In this document: positions 1 to 7,464 of the stretch, piece by piece
How positions within the stretch are numbered: the first letter of the stretch is position 1
Layout: the number at the start of each line of letters is the position of its first letter
Source: CAYYAQ01 sp964469555
Lineage (GTDB): Bacteria > Planctomycetota > UBA1135 > UBA2386
Reading direction: 5' to 3'
Length of the DNA stretch: 11,577 nucleotides
Assembly (NCBI GenBank): GCA_964469555.1
Contig: CAYYAQ010000165.1
Span: 1 to 11,577, forward strand
Translations under genes and position numbers: made by a program
Notes under the pieces: generated by a model
Databases searched by the model: none
Seen by the model: only the letters and a program-made list of their open reading frames with translations
What the model was told of the DNA's origin: nothing

Positions 1-324
1 CATCCCCTGAAGGACTGGTCGGACCTGGCGGGTTACCGGCCACCTGACCCGATGACGGGCGAACAGGGCGTGCAGCAGATGGTGGCCGAAGTCGATGCCG
101 ACGATCACCGGCACTTCGTCTTCGTCGACGGCGGCGAGATGCCGTCGAGCCGCGGTATCTACTATCACCGCGGCCTCGACATCGGCGGTGCGGAAGAGAT
201 GGTCGAAGTCGTCGCCGCGGCCGACGGTCTCGTCGTATCGCTTGCTGACGTCGCGAGTCCGGATCACCTGATTTGGTCCTGCACTCCTGACTGGGGGGTC
301 TCGCGCACCTTAGCGAAGATCTGA
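1..324 (+). CDS. C-terminal part of a possible uroporphyrinogen decarboxylase-like protein (5' end outside window)
   Basis: The frame is open from base 1 and ends at TGA 322-324, giving 107 visible residues; the true start lies before the window. The first residues (HPLKDWSDLAGYRPPDP) resemble the 'hPl.dw..l..y..PdP' stretch of uroporphyrinogen decarboxylase/methyltransferase-like proteins. The part around RGIYYHRGLDIGGAEEM is only vaguely similar to the following 'RG.e....' segment. In that family this stretch lies in the first half of a roughly 350-residue chain, so another 200 or so residues would be expected. Here only about 90 follow. Third-position GC falls near bases 235-300, so the last 25 or so codons may be out-of-frame sequence after a 3' truncation. 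No internal stop is seen. An ATG at 52 could be read as a start, but the family-like residues lie before it, so I treat the gene as entering from the left. It converges on the sialidase gene with a 91-base gap in which I see no clear terminator hairpin. Family assignment is tentative. Confidence 0.45.
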   Translation, partial: HPLKDWSDLAGYRPPDPMTGEQGVQQMVAEVDADDHRHFVFVDGGEMPSSRGIYYHRGLDIGGAEEMVEVVAAADGLVVSLADVASPDHLIWSCTPDWGVSRTLAKI

Positions 325-415
325 CCAAGGCAAACCTGTCCGCAGCGCACCGCTTACTACCGCGAGTCCCCCACAAATATCCTCAACTCGAAGACACGGG
401 GTCCTTTCCGCGCGT

Positions 416-1498
416 CTAACGGGGCCACTTTGAGCCCTCGATTTGTTTGAGGGTGAGCTTGGTGGGGTCGAGGACGACGTGCTTGATGCGCTGGCGCTTC
501 CAGGTGTAGGTGATGTGGACCAGGCCGTCCGGTGTCTGGATGACGGCGGGGTAGGAGAATTCGCCCTTGCTGCGCTCCAGGACGGCGGCGGCGAACCACC
601 GCTTGCCGTCGTGGCTGAGCGCGACATTCAACATCTCGCGACCACTCGGGAAGGCGCCGCGGCGTGCGGTGTGGTTGTAGACGAGGAGTTGCCGACCGTC
701 CGCGAGCGTGACCGCGTCGGTGCCGGAATTCGGGTTGGGGAGAACGGTCGCCTCGGGCTTCGACCACGTCTTGCCGAGATCCGTGGACCAACTCGTGACG
801 ATCTTCCCCTCCCGGCTGCGACACAGGATCTGGAGCTTGCCAAAGGGATACGTCAGGATGCTCGGCTGGATCGCGTTGAATCCCTTGGCGTCGTGGATCG
901 GTCCGATCCGCTGCCACGTCCGACCGAGATCGCTCGTGCGTTCGAAGTGCACCCGCCACCCGGCGTACTCTGTGCTCGAACCACACAGGATGTCACCCCC
1001 CGGCAACTGGATCGGCTTGTTCTTGACCGGCCCGTCGATTTTTTCCGGCAAACGCCACGGCGTCTCGAACGTCACGCCACCGTTCAGTGACTTCGACATC
1101 ATCCCCCACCACCGCCGGGGATCCGGACCGCACTTGTAGAACAACAACAACGGCTGCGCCTTGCCGCGCACGGGCGCTGGCTGGAACAACACGGGATTCC
1201 AACACGGGTGACGGTGCGCCTTGTTCTTCGCATCGACGAACTGCACACCGTTCGCCACCTCGACCGGGGCGGTCCACCGCCCCTCGACCTGGCGGGACAC
1301 CCAGATTCCGACGTCCGGATTCTTCTCGTTCTTGCCTCCGAACCACGCGGCGACCAGCCCGTCCTTCCCCTTTGCGATCGTCGAAGCGTGACACCGCGGG
1401 AACTCCGCCTTCTCGAAGATGAATTCCGCAGTCACGACTTCCACCTGCGCACACGCGCCGCCTCCGACAGACACCGCGATGAGGATCAGGCACCTCAT
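416..1498 (-). CDS. Exported sialidase-family (BNR repeat) protein
   Basis: This 360-residue protein has a short N-terminal export signal (MRCLILIAVSVGGGACAQ) and then a six-bladed-propeller-type sialidase domain. Visible blocks are CHASTIAKGKDGLVAAWFGG (residues 36-55), an HPCWNPVLF block near 97-105, KNKPIQLPGGDIL (159-171), GFNAIQPSIL (206-215) and a C-terminal FSYPAVIQTPDGLVHITYTW block (314-333). Asp-box-like turns occur at 188-195 (TSDLGRTW) and 238-245 (STDLGKTW), with degenerate ones near 136-148 and 295-301. These fit the BNR_2 exo-alpha-sialidase group common in Planctomycetota and Verrucomicrobiota. Many members have no proven sialidase activity, so the exact glycan is unknown. The protein is predicted periplasmic or secreted; the AC at residues 15-16 makes a lipoprotein conceivable, but the lipobox is poor. 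The start was chosen because it gives a signal peptide; its ATG shares bases with the TGA of the upstream FUN14 gene (ATGA), indicating translational coupling. It is the last gene of the minus-strand operon. Confidence 0.85.
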   Translation of the reverse strand: MRCLILIAVSVGGGACAQVEVVTAEFIFEKAEFPRCHASTIAKGKDGLVAAWFGGKNEKNPDVGIWVSRQVEGRWTAPVEVANGVQFVDAKNKAHRHPCWNPVLFQPAPVRGKAQPLLLFYKCGPDPRRWWGMMSKSLNGGVTFETPWRLPEKIDGPVKNKPIQLPGGDILCGSSTEYAGWRVHFERTSDLGRTWQRIGPIHDAKGFNAIQPSILTYPFGKLQILCRSREGKIVTSWSTDLGKTWSKPEATVLPNPNSGTDAVTLADGRQLLVYNHTARRGAFPSGREMLNVALSHDGKRWFAAAVLERSKGEFSYPAVIQTPDGLVHITYTWKRQRIKHVVLDPTKLTLKQIEGSKWPR

Positions 1499-2046
1499 CG
1501 GTTCTTCTTGAAACCCGTGAACAACCCGAGACCCGCGAGCGCCGCGTTCGGCAGACTGCCGGTGATGAAGGTCCGGAACTTCTCGAACTGCCCCCTGAAC
1601 AGTCCCCCGAATTGAGTGAAGGCGTCGTCCAACGCCTGCCACTTCACCTCGACGAACTCGAAGTACGACAGCAGGAACAGGCAGATCGCCAACCCCCCGA
1701 TCAAGAACAGAACCAGCTTCAGGAACGCACGCGTCGCGTAGCCCACCGAGAACCCGACGAAAAAGCTGAACCCGAACTTGAAGAACGCCTCGGACCACGG
1801 CGTCAGCGCTTCGGGACCATTCTCAATGGCCTTGGGATCCTGCCCCGCATCGAGCGTCGAGGGCAATCCGCCCAGGTCCGTGACCTTCTCCACCGGATCC
1901 TCGACGAAGATCGTGACGACCGCCGCGACCAGCATCATCACCGCGCCGGCGATCATCGTCTTCTTCCACACGGGAAGCATCGCGAGGTAGGTCCGAGGCG
2001 CGAACGGCCGTTCGACAACAGCCGGTATCGATTCCTCTTCAAACAT
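1495..2046 (-). CDS. FUN14 domain membrane protein
   Basis: This 183-residue membrane protein begins with a cytosolic-looking stretch, then a hydrophobic segment at about 30-48 (MIAGAVMMLVAAVVTIFVE), a polar linker of about 40 residues, and paired hydrophobic segments at about 88-104 and 109-128. A weaker hydrophobic C-terminal segment (161-178) ends in KKNR. The block FFVGFSVGYATRAFLKLVLF followed by FEFVEVKW is the FUN14 signature (glycine-rich helix, then a second helix ending in V-x-V-x-W). Eukaryotic FUNDC proteins act in mitophagy, but prokaryotic members have no established role, so none is claimed. A longer frame opens upstream, but its first 41 residues are Arg/Gly-rich and unlike the family and would overlap the DUF72 remnant, so I start at the ATG at 2046. 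It lies 20 bases after the DUF72 remnant and overlaps the sialidase start by 4 bases. There is no strong Shine-Dalgarno sequence, so translation is probably coupled. Confidence 0.8.
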   Translation of the reverse strand: MFEEESIPAVVERPFAPRTYLAMLPVWKKTMIAGAVMMLVAAVVTIFVEDPVEKVTDLGGLPSTLDAGQDPKAIENGPEALTPWSEAFFKFGFSFFVGFSVGYATRAFLKLVLFLIGGLAICLFLLSYFEFVEVKWQALDDAFTQFGGLFRGQFEKFRTFITGSLPNAALAGLGLFTGFKKNR

Positions 2047-2066
2047 CGCGGCGACTCTAACCGACG

Positions 2067-2355
2067 CTACTCCTCGAACATCGCCTGAAACCGCATCGCG
2101 AGCTCCGGGCCAGCGCGGCCATCCTCGTGCTTGAAGAAGACGTAGGCCCCGTCCCACCCAGTCTCGCACAATCGCGCCCGCAAGTTCTCGAGATCGGCAT
2201 CGGCATACTCCTCGCGTCGCATGCGAACGTAGCCCCAGACGGACTTGCTCAGCGCTGCCGCCGAATCACACGTCTCCCTGTCGCTGACCACGATCGCCGC
2301 GGAGGCGTCGCGCAGCACATCGTAGACTTCATCGCGGGCCGCAGTAGACCTTCAC
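2067..2355 (-). pseudogene. DUF72 (YecE-like) gene remnant with internal deletion
   Basis: Two ends of a DUF72-family gene sit side by side in different frames. The 5' end is a GTG at 2355-2353, overlapping the glycosyltransferase stop as GTGA. It reads V-K-V-Y-C-G-P-R then TGA (2331-2329), like the usual DUF72 beginning (M-x-V-Y-x-G-x-x-G-W). The 3' end, in another frame, reads DEVYDVLRDASAAIVVSD, WGYVRMRREEYADADLE and, near the end, YVFFKHEDGRAGPELAMRF before the TAG at 2069-2067. This is the classic C-terminal block of DUF72 (Y-x-R-x-R and VFFKHED). A full protein is about 230-300 residues; only about 8 + 85 codons remain, so about 150 or more codons are missing at a junction near 2330-2337. 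The out-of-frame join means no family-like protein can be made from the GTG. An internal GTG at 2318 could start an 83-residue C-terminal piece, but it would lack most of the TIM-barrel-like fold. An assembly error is an alternative. Confidence 0.75.
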
Positions 2356-3467
2356 CGCGAGGATGATACCGGCCAGATCTCGGAGTACAATGCGTCGTAC
2401 GCGGCGACCATCGAATCGACGCCAAAGCGCGCGGCTTGCGCGCGACCGCGGTCGCAGAGCGGGTCGTTTGCGCGTGGTTCGCGCAGTACTTCGTCGAGCG
2501 CAGAGGCCAGGGCCGCGACGTCGTCCGGCGGCACACGAACGCCCACGTCGCCCATGACCTCGGGAATGCTGTCCACCCCGGTCGCGACCACCGGCACGCC
2601 GGCGGCGAGCGCTTCGACCAACGCGAGACCAAACCCCTCCCACCGGCTCGGCATGCAGAACGCGTCGATCGCCGCGAGTACGCCTCGCACGTCGTCCTGG
2701 AATCCGACGAAGTGCACGCGCTCCGCGACACCGAGGTCCCGCGCCAACACGCGCAAGACGGACTCCTCTTCGCCCTCGCCGGCGACGACCACGGAGCTGT
2801 CCGCGGACATCGTCGCGAATGCACGCAACAGCACATCCACGCCCTTCTGATGCGACAACCGACCGACGCAACCGATGAGCGGACCGTCAGTCGGCAACCC
2901 GAGCGCACGACGCGCGGATTCCTTTGCGGGAAGACCCAGGAAACGATCGACATCGATGCCGTTGTAGACGACCCGGGGATTCGCCACGCCGAGGTCGTCG
3001 CGGGCGTGCCGCGCGACCGCTTCGGAGACACAAACCGTCACGTCGTCGCGCCGCACCCCCAATCGTTCGAGGATCCGTCGCAATCGCAGCGGACGTCGCT
3101 CGACGATGTGGATCGTGGACACCACGCGCTCGGCGCCGACGCGACGCCCGAGCAACCGCGCCGCGAGGTTCGCGTGGAAGAGATGGGCATGCAGGATGTG
3201 CGGTCGAAACTCCGCGACCCCGCGGGCGAGTCGCCGCGCCCCGAGAACGTCGAGCTTGGACCGCATGCGAGCCGGGAACACCGGGATGCCCGCAGCCTCG
3301 AGATCCCGGGCGATCGCGCCGTCGTCATCATCTCGACTCGTGAGCGAACAGACCCGCACGTCGAACCGATCGCGGTCGAGCCGCGTCGCCAGGTCGTACA
3401 CCACGCGCTCCGCGCCAGCCGGGCGGAGTTCCGTGATCAGCAGTGCAATACGCGTGCGTTCATCCAT
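2352..3467 (-). CDS. GT4-family glycosyltransferase (GT-B fold)
   Basis: This 371-residue protein is full length for a GT4 glycosyltransferase. The N-terminal acceptor domain has the typical opening ITELRPAGAERVVYDLA (residues 11-27), HILHAHLFHANLAARLLG (90-107), VSTIH (116-120) and VCVSEAVARH (145-154). VVYNGIDVDRF (166-176) is the hinge-side motif. The C-terminal nucleotide-sugar domain has GCVGRLSHQKGVDVLLRA (199-216), with the R and K (R203, K208) that contact the donor phosphates in this family. It also has the E-x7-E motif EGFGLALVE (E277, E285) and GVPVVATGVDSIPEVM (290-305). It should transfer an activated sugar, with retention of configuration, onto a cell-surface lipid or polysaccharide acceptor; donor and acceptor cannot be read from sequence. 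There is no signal peptide or membrane helix, so it is cytosolic. It is the first visible gene of the minus-strand operon, and its TGA overlaps the GTG of the DUF72 remnant. No good Shine-Dalgarno precedes the ATG at 3467. Confidence 0.92.
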   Translation of the reverse strand: MDERTRIALLITELRPAGAERVVYDLATRLDRDRFDVRVCSLTSRDDDDGAIARDLEAAGIPVFPARMRSKLDVLGARRLARGVAEFRPHILHAHLFHANLAARLLGRRVGAERVVSTIHIVERRPLRLRRILERLGVRRDDVTVCVSEAVARHARDDLGVANPRVVYNGIDVDRFLGLPAKESARRALGLPTDGPLIGCVGRLSHQKGVDVLLRAFATMSADSSVVVAGEGEEESVLRVLARDLGVAERVHFVGFQDDVRGVLAAIDAFCMPSRWEGFGLALVEALAAGVPVVATGVDSIPEVMGDVGVRVPPDDVAALASALDEVLREPRANDPLCDRGRAQAARFGVDSMVAAYDALYSEIWPVSSSR

Positions 3468-3625
3468 GGGACGTCGGTCGGCTCACCGGACTGACTCCGA
3501 CGGATTCTGCGCGTTTCCCTTCCCGAGTGCTCCCCAAAGCGGAACGAAACTGTCAGACTCGATCTCGCGAGGGCTGATCGCTATCTTCGAACCTCTTCCG
3601 AATCGTCTCCGCCACGGTGTTCTCC
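3468..3625. promoter_or_regulatory. Divergent intergenic region between glycosyltransferase and lipoprotein genes
   Basis: These 158 bases separate two divergent starts (glycosyltransferase to the left, lipoprotein to the right), so promoters for both are expected here by position. I see no convincing -35/-10 pair, operator or Shine-Dalgarno sequence on either strand; the only symmetry noticed is a short CTCGCGAG palindrome, common by chance in such GC-rich DNA. Confidence 0.3.
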
Positions 3626-3955
3626 ATGCGGAAACTGGCTCTCTCGGCGGTCATCTTGTTCGCTTGCGCATCCTGTAGCTCCGTGCAGACCGCGCGGTCG
3701 ACGGCAGGAGATCGTGAGGCGAAGATCAGTTTCGAGGCTGGGCAGGGCACCGCGGACCTCGCCCATCGAAACGCCATCGACGTCCTGGTCGACAAGAAGC
3801 CCGTTCGCGCATCGAGGCGCAGCGCAGAGTGGTGCCGCGAGGGCGTGGAAACGTGCTGGAAACGCAAGTCGGAGAAAGACGCCGCGAAGGCGGCCCACGA
3901 CGAAGCTCTGACAATCCACGACCGGTTGATCAAGGAGTGCTTCGACGACCGCTGA
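3626..3955 (+). CDS. Small cysteine-containing lipoprotein, function unknown
   Basis: This 109-residue protein has an N-terminal positively charged then hydrophobic signal (MRKLALSAVILFACASCSS). Cys14 or Cys17 is a candidate lipidated cysteine: LFAC puts Leu at -3, CASC has small residues at -1/-2. The mature part is charged, predicted mainly helical and without recognised domain. It contains three further cysteines (C70, C77, C105), which could form disulfides in an oxidising periplasm; SEWC...ETCW-type spacing (C-x6-C) and the KSEKDAAKAAHDEALTIHDR helix are the main landmarks. I do not recognise a family. The ATG at 3626 is chosen because it begins the signal peptide directly; a GTG at 3617 would add three residues. 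It is transcribed divergently from the glycosyltransferase and its stop lies 6 bases from the stop of the acyltransferase fusion on the other strand. The signal peptide argues against it being a chance frame. Confidence 0.65.
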   Translation: MRKLALSAVILFACASCSSVQTARSTAGDREAKISFEAGQGTADLAHRNAIDVLVDKKPVRASRRSAEWCREGVETCWKRKSEKDAAKAAHDEALTIHDRLIKECFDDR

Positions 3956-3961
3956 CCGCGC

Positions 3962-6900
3962 CTACCCGCCGGCGAGCTTCTTCACGCCTTTCAGGTCGAC
4001 CTTCCCCGTCCCCAGAATCGGGATCTCATCGACCCTCACGAACTGATCTTCCCGCGGGATGAACAGGTTTGGCAACCCCGTCTCGCGCAACGCCTCGAGG
4101 ATCGCAGGCAGATCCGATTCGTCCAACGTGTGCACGACGGAGAGGCGCTCGCCCTTCCTGGGGTCCGGTAGCCCGACCACGGAGAAGATCTGGCGATCTG
4201 CCTCGCCAGCAGCCTGGTGAAGCGCTTCTTCGACATTGCCGTGGGGAACCATCTCGCCACCAATCTTCGAAAAACGTGAGAGCCGGTCGGTGATGCGAAT
4301 GTAGCCGTCTTCGTCGATCGTCGCGATGTCGCCCGTGATGTACCAACCGTCGTGCATCACCCTCGCCGTCAACTCCGGCTGCCCGAGATAGCCCTTCATG
4401 ACGTTGGGGCCGCGCACGAGCAACATCCCGGGTTCACCGGTCGTCAACGGATCGAACGTGTCGGGGTCGACGATGCACACGGCGACACCCGGCAACGGCT
4501 GACCGATCGACCCGCGCTTGCTCCCTGCCTGGAAGAAACCGGGTGCTCGATACGGGGCCGTCCCGATCGCGACCGCGGGCGAACACTCCGTCGTTCCGTA
4601 CCCTTCGAACGGTCGAAGCCCAAAGATGTCCTCGAATGCGTCGGCGGCAGCCGACGACAACTTTTCCGCGCCGGTGAGAACCAGCCGCAGCGACCCGAAC
4701 TGCCCCGGACTGCACCGTCGCAGGTAGACCTGCAAGAACGTCGGCGTCGCGATCATCAGCGTCACGCGTTCTCTCTTGACCAGCGGCCCGATCGTCGCCG
4801 CGTCCACCGGGTTGCTGTGGCAGACCGTGCCGATGCCGTTGTTCGCCGCGAACCACATCCCCATGTAGCCGAACGAGTGGAACTGAGGCAGGATCCCGAG
4901 CAGTCGTTCGTTCTTCTCGACGGAGATCACCTGGCTGATAGCCTCGCTATTGCTGTCGATGTTGCTGTGGGTCAACACGATCCCCTTGGGTTCTCCCGTG
5001 CTGCCGCTGCTGAAGATCACCGTGACGACATCGCCGATCTCTGGTCGGCGGATCGCTCCGGCGAACCGCTCGAGCGCCCGGACCGGGAAGAACATCGCGC
5101 GCAAGAACGCCCCCCGCCGCTCGCCCGAGCTCACCGTCGCGATGACTTCGTCGAGGTAGATGGGTTGGACGTTCGAAGGCAACTCGATCTCCGCCTTCTC
5201 GATGAACTCGCGCGACGTGATCACGGTGCGGAGCTCCGCTTGCCGCACCGCTGACTCCAGCCCCGACCGACCGACCGTGTAGTTGAGGTTGACGCTCACG
5301 CGACCGGAAAACGCCGCGGCGAAGTTCACCATCGCGCTGCCGACGCTCGTCGGCAGCATGATGCCGACGGTCTCCTGATCGCCCCACGCCTCGCGCAGCT
5401 TTCGCGCCAGCAACAGGGAGCCCGCCAACAGAGAGATTCGGCTGACACGTTTTCCAGTCGTGTCGCAGGCCGCCATCGTGAAGCGCCGACGGCGGCAGGT
5501 GCGCGTGAGAGTGTGGTGCAATGGCGGTCGCGACTCCTGGCGCATACCCCATGCGCGTTCGTCCAGGATCTTGATCTGCGTGCGGATCTCCTCTGGGGTG
5601 GCCGTCGCCGGCATCGGCTCGCCAAAGGACAAGGTCACGGGTCGGGGAATCGGCCCGTTCCAGCTGCGCAGGAATCCGCCACCCTTCGAGCTGAACGGGC
5701 TGCCCCAGACCTGGTCTAGGTGCGCCGGGATGACCGGCACGTCATTGCCCTTCAGGATGCGCGTCAGCCCGCGACGGAACGGGAGCAGCGCCCCGGTCCT
5801 CGAGATCTCGCCCTCGGCGAAGATGCAGACCAGCTCGCCGTTCTTCAGAAGTCTCCCGGCGTCCTTCATCGCGCGCATCAACTCGCGCGGGCTCGCCGCC
5901 GAGATCGGGATCGCACCGAGCACCTTCATGAACGGTCGGAGGAACCAGTGGTGGAAGTACGTCGAGTCGACCAGGAAACGGATCGGGCGCTCACTGCTCG
6001 CGATGACGAACAGCCAATCGATCAGCGATACGTGATTGACGACGATCAGCGCGCCGCCTTCCTCTGGCAGGTTCTTCCGACCCTCGACGCGCAACCGATA
6101 CAGCGTGTTGGTGAGGAACAAGAACACCATCCCTACGAACGCCTTGGGCAACAACCACATCGCCCACGCCGTCGCGACCACTGTCATCAGGCCCGCGATC
6201 GTCAGAATCTCCGCCGCGGAGAATCCACCGAAGACCGAGAGGCCGTACACGAGGAACGACCCGAGCATCACCCCGAAGAAAATCGGCACGTTCGCGATCG
6301 CGATGACGGCGCCGCGTTTGTCGACCGGCGCGTACCACTGCAGCATCGCCTCGAGCGGGACGACCGTGATCCCAGCGGATACACCGATGAAACCCATCAT
6401 CGCGAGCGTCCACGCGTAGCCCGGCGCGAACACGCCGAGCGCCGTCGTGCCGAGGGCCAACCCGATAGCGCCAAAGGGAATCAGTCCCGGTTCGATGTGC
6501 GTCGGCGAGAGTCGACCGGCGAGAACACTGCCGGCCCCGACCCCGATTCCGAACGCCACAAACGTGATCCCCGCGTCGAAATCCCCCAGTTCGAGAGCCG
6601 ACTTCGCGTAGGTGAGAACGTCCTGACCCAGCAGGCTCGCGAGCCCCCAGAACACCGTCTGCCCCGCGATGACGAGCTGCAACGTGCGGTCGGCGCGGAT
6701 CGCCTTCCACGCGTCGCGAATCGGCTTGCTGCCCGGCGATCCGATCGCGGGGACTCGTGGTATCGCGAACGACGCGGACAGGCCAACGATCGCGAACAAC
6801 GCCAACACTCCCATCGCGAGATACACGTCCGGTCGCGTCGATTCCAACAGGGCGCCCCCCACTCCATAGCCACCGATGATCGCGACGAACGTCCACAACT

Positions 6901-7366
6901 CCAGCAGACCGTTCCCCTTCGTAATCGTCGCCTCATCGCAGAGTTGCGGCATGATGCCGTACTTCGCCGGGCTGAAGATCGCGCTCTGCAGACCCATGAA
7001 CCCCAGCACGACGAACAGCGCGTTTCCGCCCGTAGGATCGAAGTAGAGGACTACCGCTCCCGCTGACATGAGCACGAACTCGAGCACCTTCATCGCGATC
7101 GTCAGCGTGCGCTTGCTGAACCGGTCGGCCATCAACGCCGACGGCAGCGAGAACAACATCAGCGGCAGCGTGAACACGACAAACGCGATGGTCGTCTGCT
7201 CCTGTAACGCCAGTTCCTTCGCGGCGGGATCCGTGATGCCCCTCACCGCCACGGCGCCCGCGAGGAGCGCCACCATCAACTTCATCGCGTTGTCGTTGAA
7301 CGCGCCGAAGAACTGCGCCGTCAACAGTCCAGCGAGGGGGCGACGGGGTAGCGTGGTTTCCGGCAT
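3962..7366 (-). CDS. aas: LplT-PlsC-Aas fusion: lysophospholipid flippase / acyltransferase / acyl-ACP synthetase
   Basis: This 1134-residue inner-membrane protein has three modules. Residues 1-420 are an MFS transporter of LplT type, with the opening TAQFFGAFNDNAMK (16-29), motif A-like ADRFSKR (80-86) and about 12 hydrophobic segments. Residues about 421-605 are a PlsC-type acyltransferase with NHVSLID (His445-x4-Asp450, catalytic), GAIPIS (484-489), FAEGEISR (516-523) and VIPAHL. Residues about 610-1134 are an AMP-forming acyl-ACP synthetase with the P-loop SSGSTGEPKG (786-795), GYGTTE (922-927), TGD (1011-1013), the DGYIRITDR hinge (1019-1028) and catalytic Lys1122 in GTGKVDLKG. In Escherichia coli, LplT flips 2-acyl-lysophospholipids inward and Aas re-acylates them with a fatty acid activated on its own bound acyl carrier protein. 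Here all steps are in one chain, an arrangement known in several bacterial groups. All catalytic motifs are intact. AAGGAG (7382-7377) lies 10 bases before the ATG. The gene is divergent from the LysR gene. Confidence 0.93.
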   Translation of the reverse strand: MPETTLPRRPLAGLLTAQFFGAFNDNAMKLMVALLAGAVAVRGITDPAAKELALQEQTTIAFVVFTLPLMLFSLPSALMADRFSKRTLTIAMKVLEFVLMSAGAVVLYFDPTGGNALFVVLGFMGLQSAIFSPAKYGIMPQLCDEATITKGNGLLELWTFVAIIGGYGVGGALLESTRPDVYLAMGVLALFAIVGLSASFAIPRVPAIGSPGSKPIRDAWKAIRADRTLQLVIAGQTVFWGLASLLGQDVLTYAKSALELGDFDAGITFVAFGIGVGAGSVLAGRLSPTHIEPGLIPFGAIGLALGTTALGVFAPGYAWTLAMMGFIGVSAGITVVPLEAMLQWYAPVDKRGAVIAIANVPIFFGVMLGSFLVYGLSVFGGFSAAEILTIAGLMTVVATAWAMWLLPKAFVGMVFLFLTNTLYRLRVEGRKNLPEEGGALIVVNHVSLIDWLFVIASSERPIRFLVDSTYFHHWFLRPFMKVLGAIPISAASPRELMRAMKDAGRLLKNGELVCIFAEGEISRTGALLPFRRGLTRILKGNDVPVIPAHLDQVWGSPFSSKGGGFLRSWNGPIPRPVTLSFGEPMPATATPEEIRTQIKILDERAWGMRQESRPPLHHTLTRTCRRRRFTMAACDTTGKRVSRISLLAGSLLLARKLREAWGDQETVGIMLPTSVGSAMVNFAAAFSGRVSVNLNYTVGRSGLESAVRQAELRTVITSREFIEKAEIELPSNVQPIYLDEVIATVSSGERRGAFLRAMFFPVRALERFAGAIRRPEIGDVVTVIFSSGSTGEPKGIVLTHSNIDSNSEAISQVISVEKNERLLGILPQFHSFGYMGMWFAANNGIGTVCHSNPVDAATIGPLVKRERVTLMIATPTFLQVYLRRCSPGQFGSLRLVLTGAEKLSSAAADAFEDIFGLRPFEGYGTTECSPAVAIGTAPYRAPGFFQAGSKRGSIGQPLPGVAVCIVDPDTFDPLTTGEPGMLLVRGPNVMKGYLGQPELTARVMHDGWYITGDIATIDEDGYIRITDRLSRFSKIGGEMVPHGNVEEALHQAAGEADRQIFSVVGLPDPRKGERLSVVHTLDESDLPAILEALRETGLPNLFIPREDQFVRVDEIPILGTGKVDLKGVKKLAGG

Positions 7367-7376
7367 GGATGGGGCT

Positions 7377-7382
7377 CTCCTT
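7377..7382 (-). promoter_or_regulatory. Shine-Dalgarno site of the acyltransferase fusion gene
   Basis: On the minus strand the sequence AAGGAG occurs 10 bases before the ATG at 7366. It is the best ribosome binding site in the window and supports this start; most other starts here have weak sites or are coupled to an upstream stop. Confidence 0.65.
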
Positions 7383-7464
7383 TTTAGCGTCGTGGCTCGC
7401 TGCGGACGCCACCTACTTTCGTCATGATGTGGGTTGACGTGTCGCTACTTGTGCGAGGACACTT

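Noticed and set aside
2033..2084. A short repeated segment: the end of the DUF72 remnant and the start of FUN14 both read GCGATGTT-GA-GAG and encode MFEE
   Set aside because: Only 13 of 15 bases agree and the two lie 20 bases apart at a gene end and a gene start; too short to claim a duplication or recombination scar.
1495..2169. A 41-residue N-terminal extension of the FUN14 protein
   Set aside because: The extra residues are Arg/Gly-rich, overlap the DUF72 remnant and are unlike the family; the ATG at 2046 gives a normal start.
2436..3494. A 352-codon plus-strand frame opposite the glycosyltransferase
   Set aside because: Its composition is rich in Arg, His and Asp and shows no family features, while the opposite strand encodes a complete GT4 enzyme with E-x7-E motif.
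4352..7066. Very long open frames (300 and 448 codons) on the plus strand opposite the acyltransferase fusion
   Set aside because: Their translations are dominated by Arg, Asp, Glu, His and Gln with no domain, signal or ribosome site, as expected for the antisense of high-GC coding DNA; the minus strand carries intact catalytic motifs throughout.
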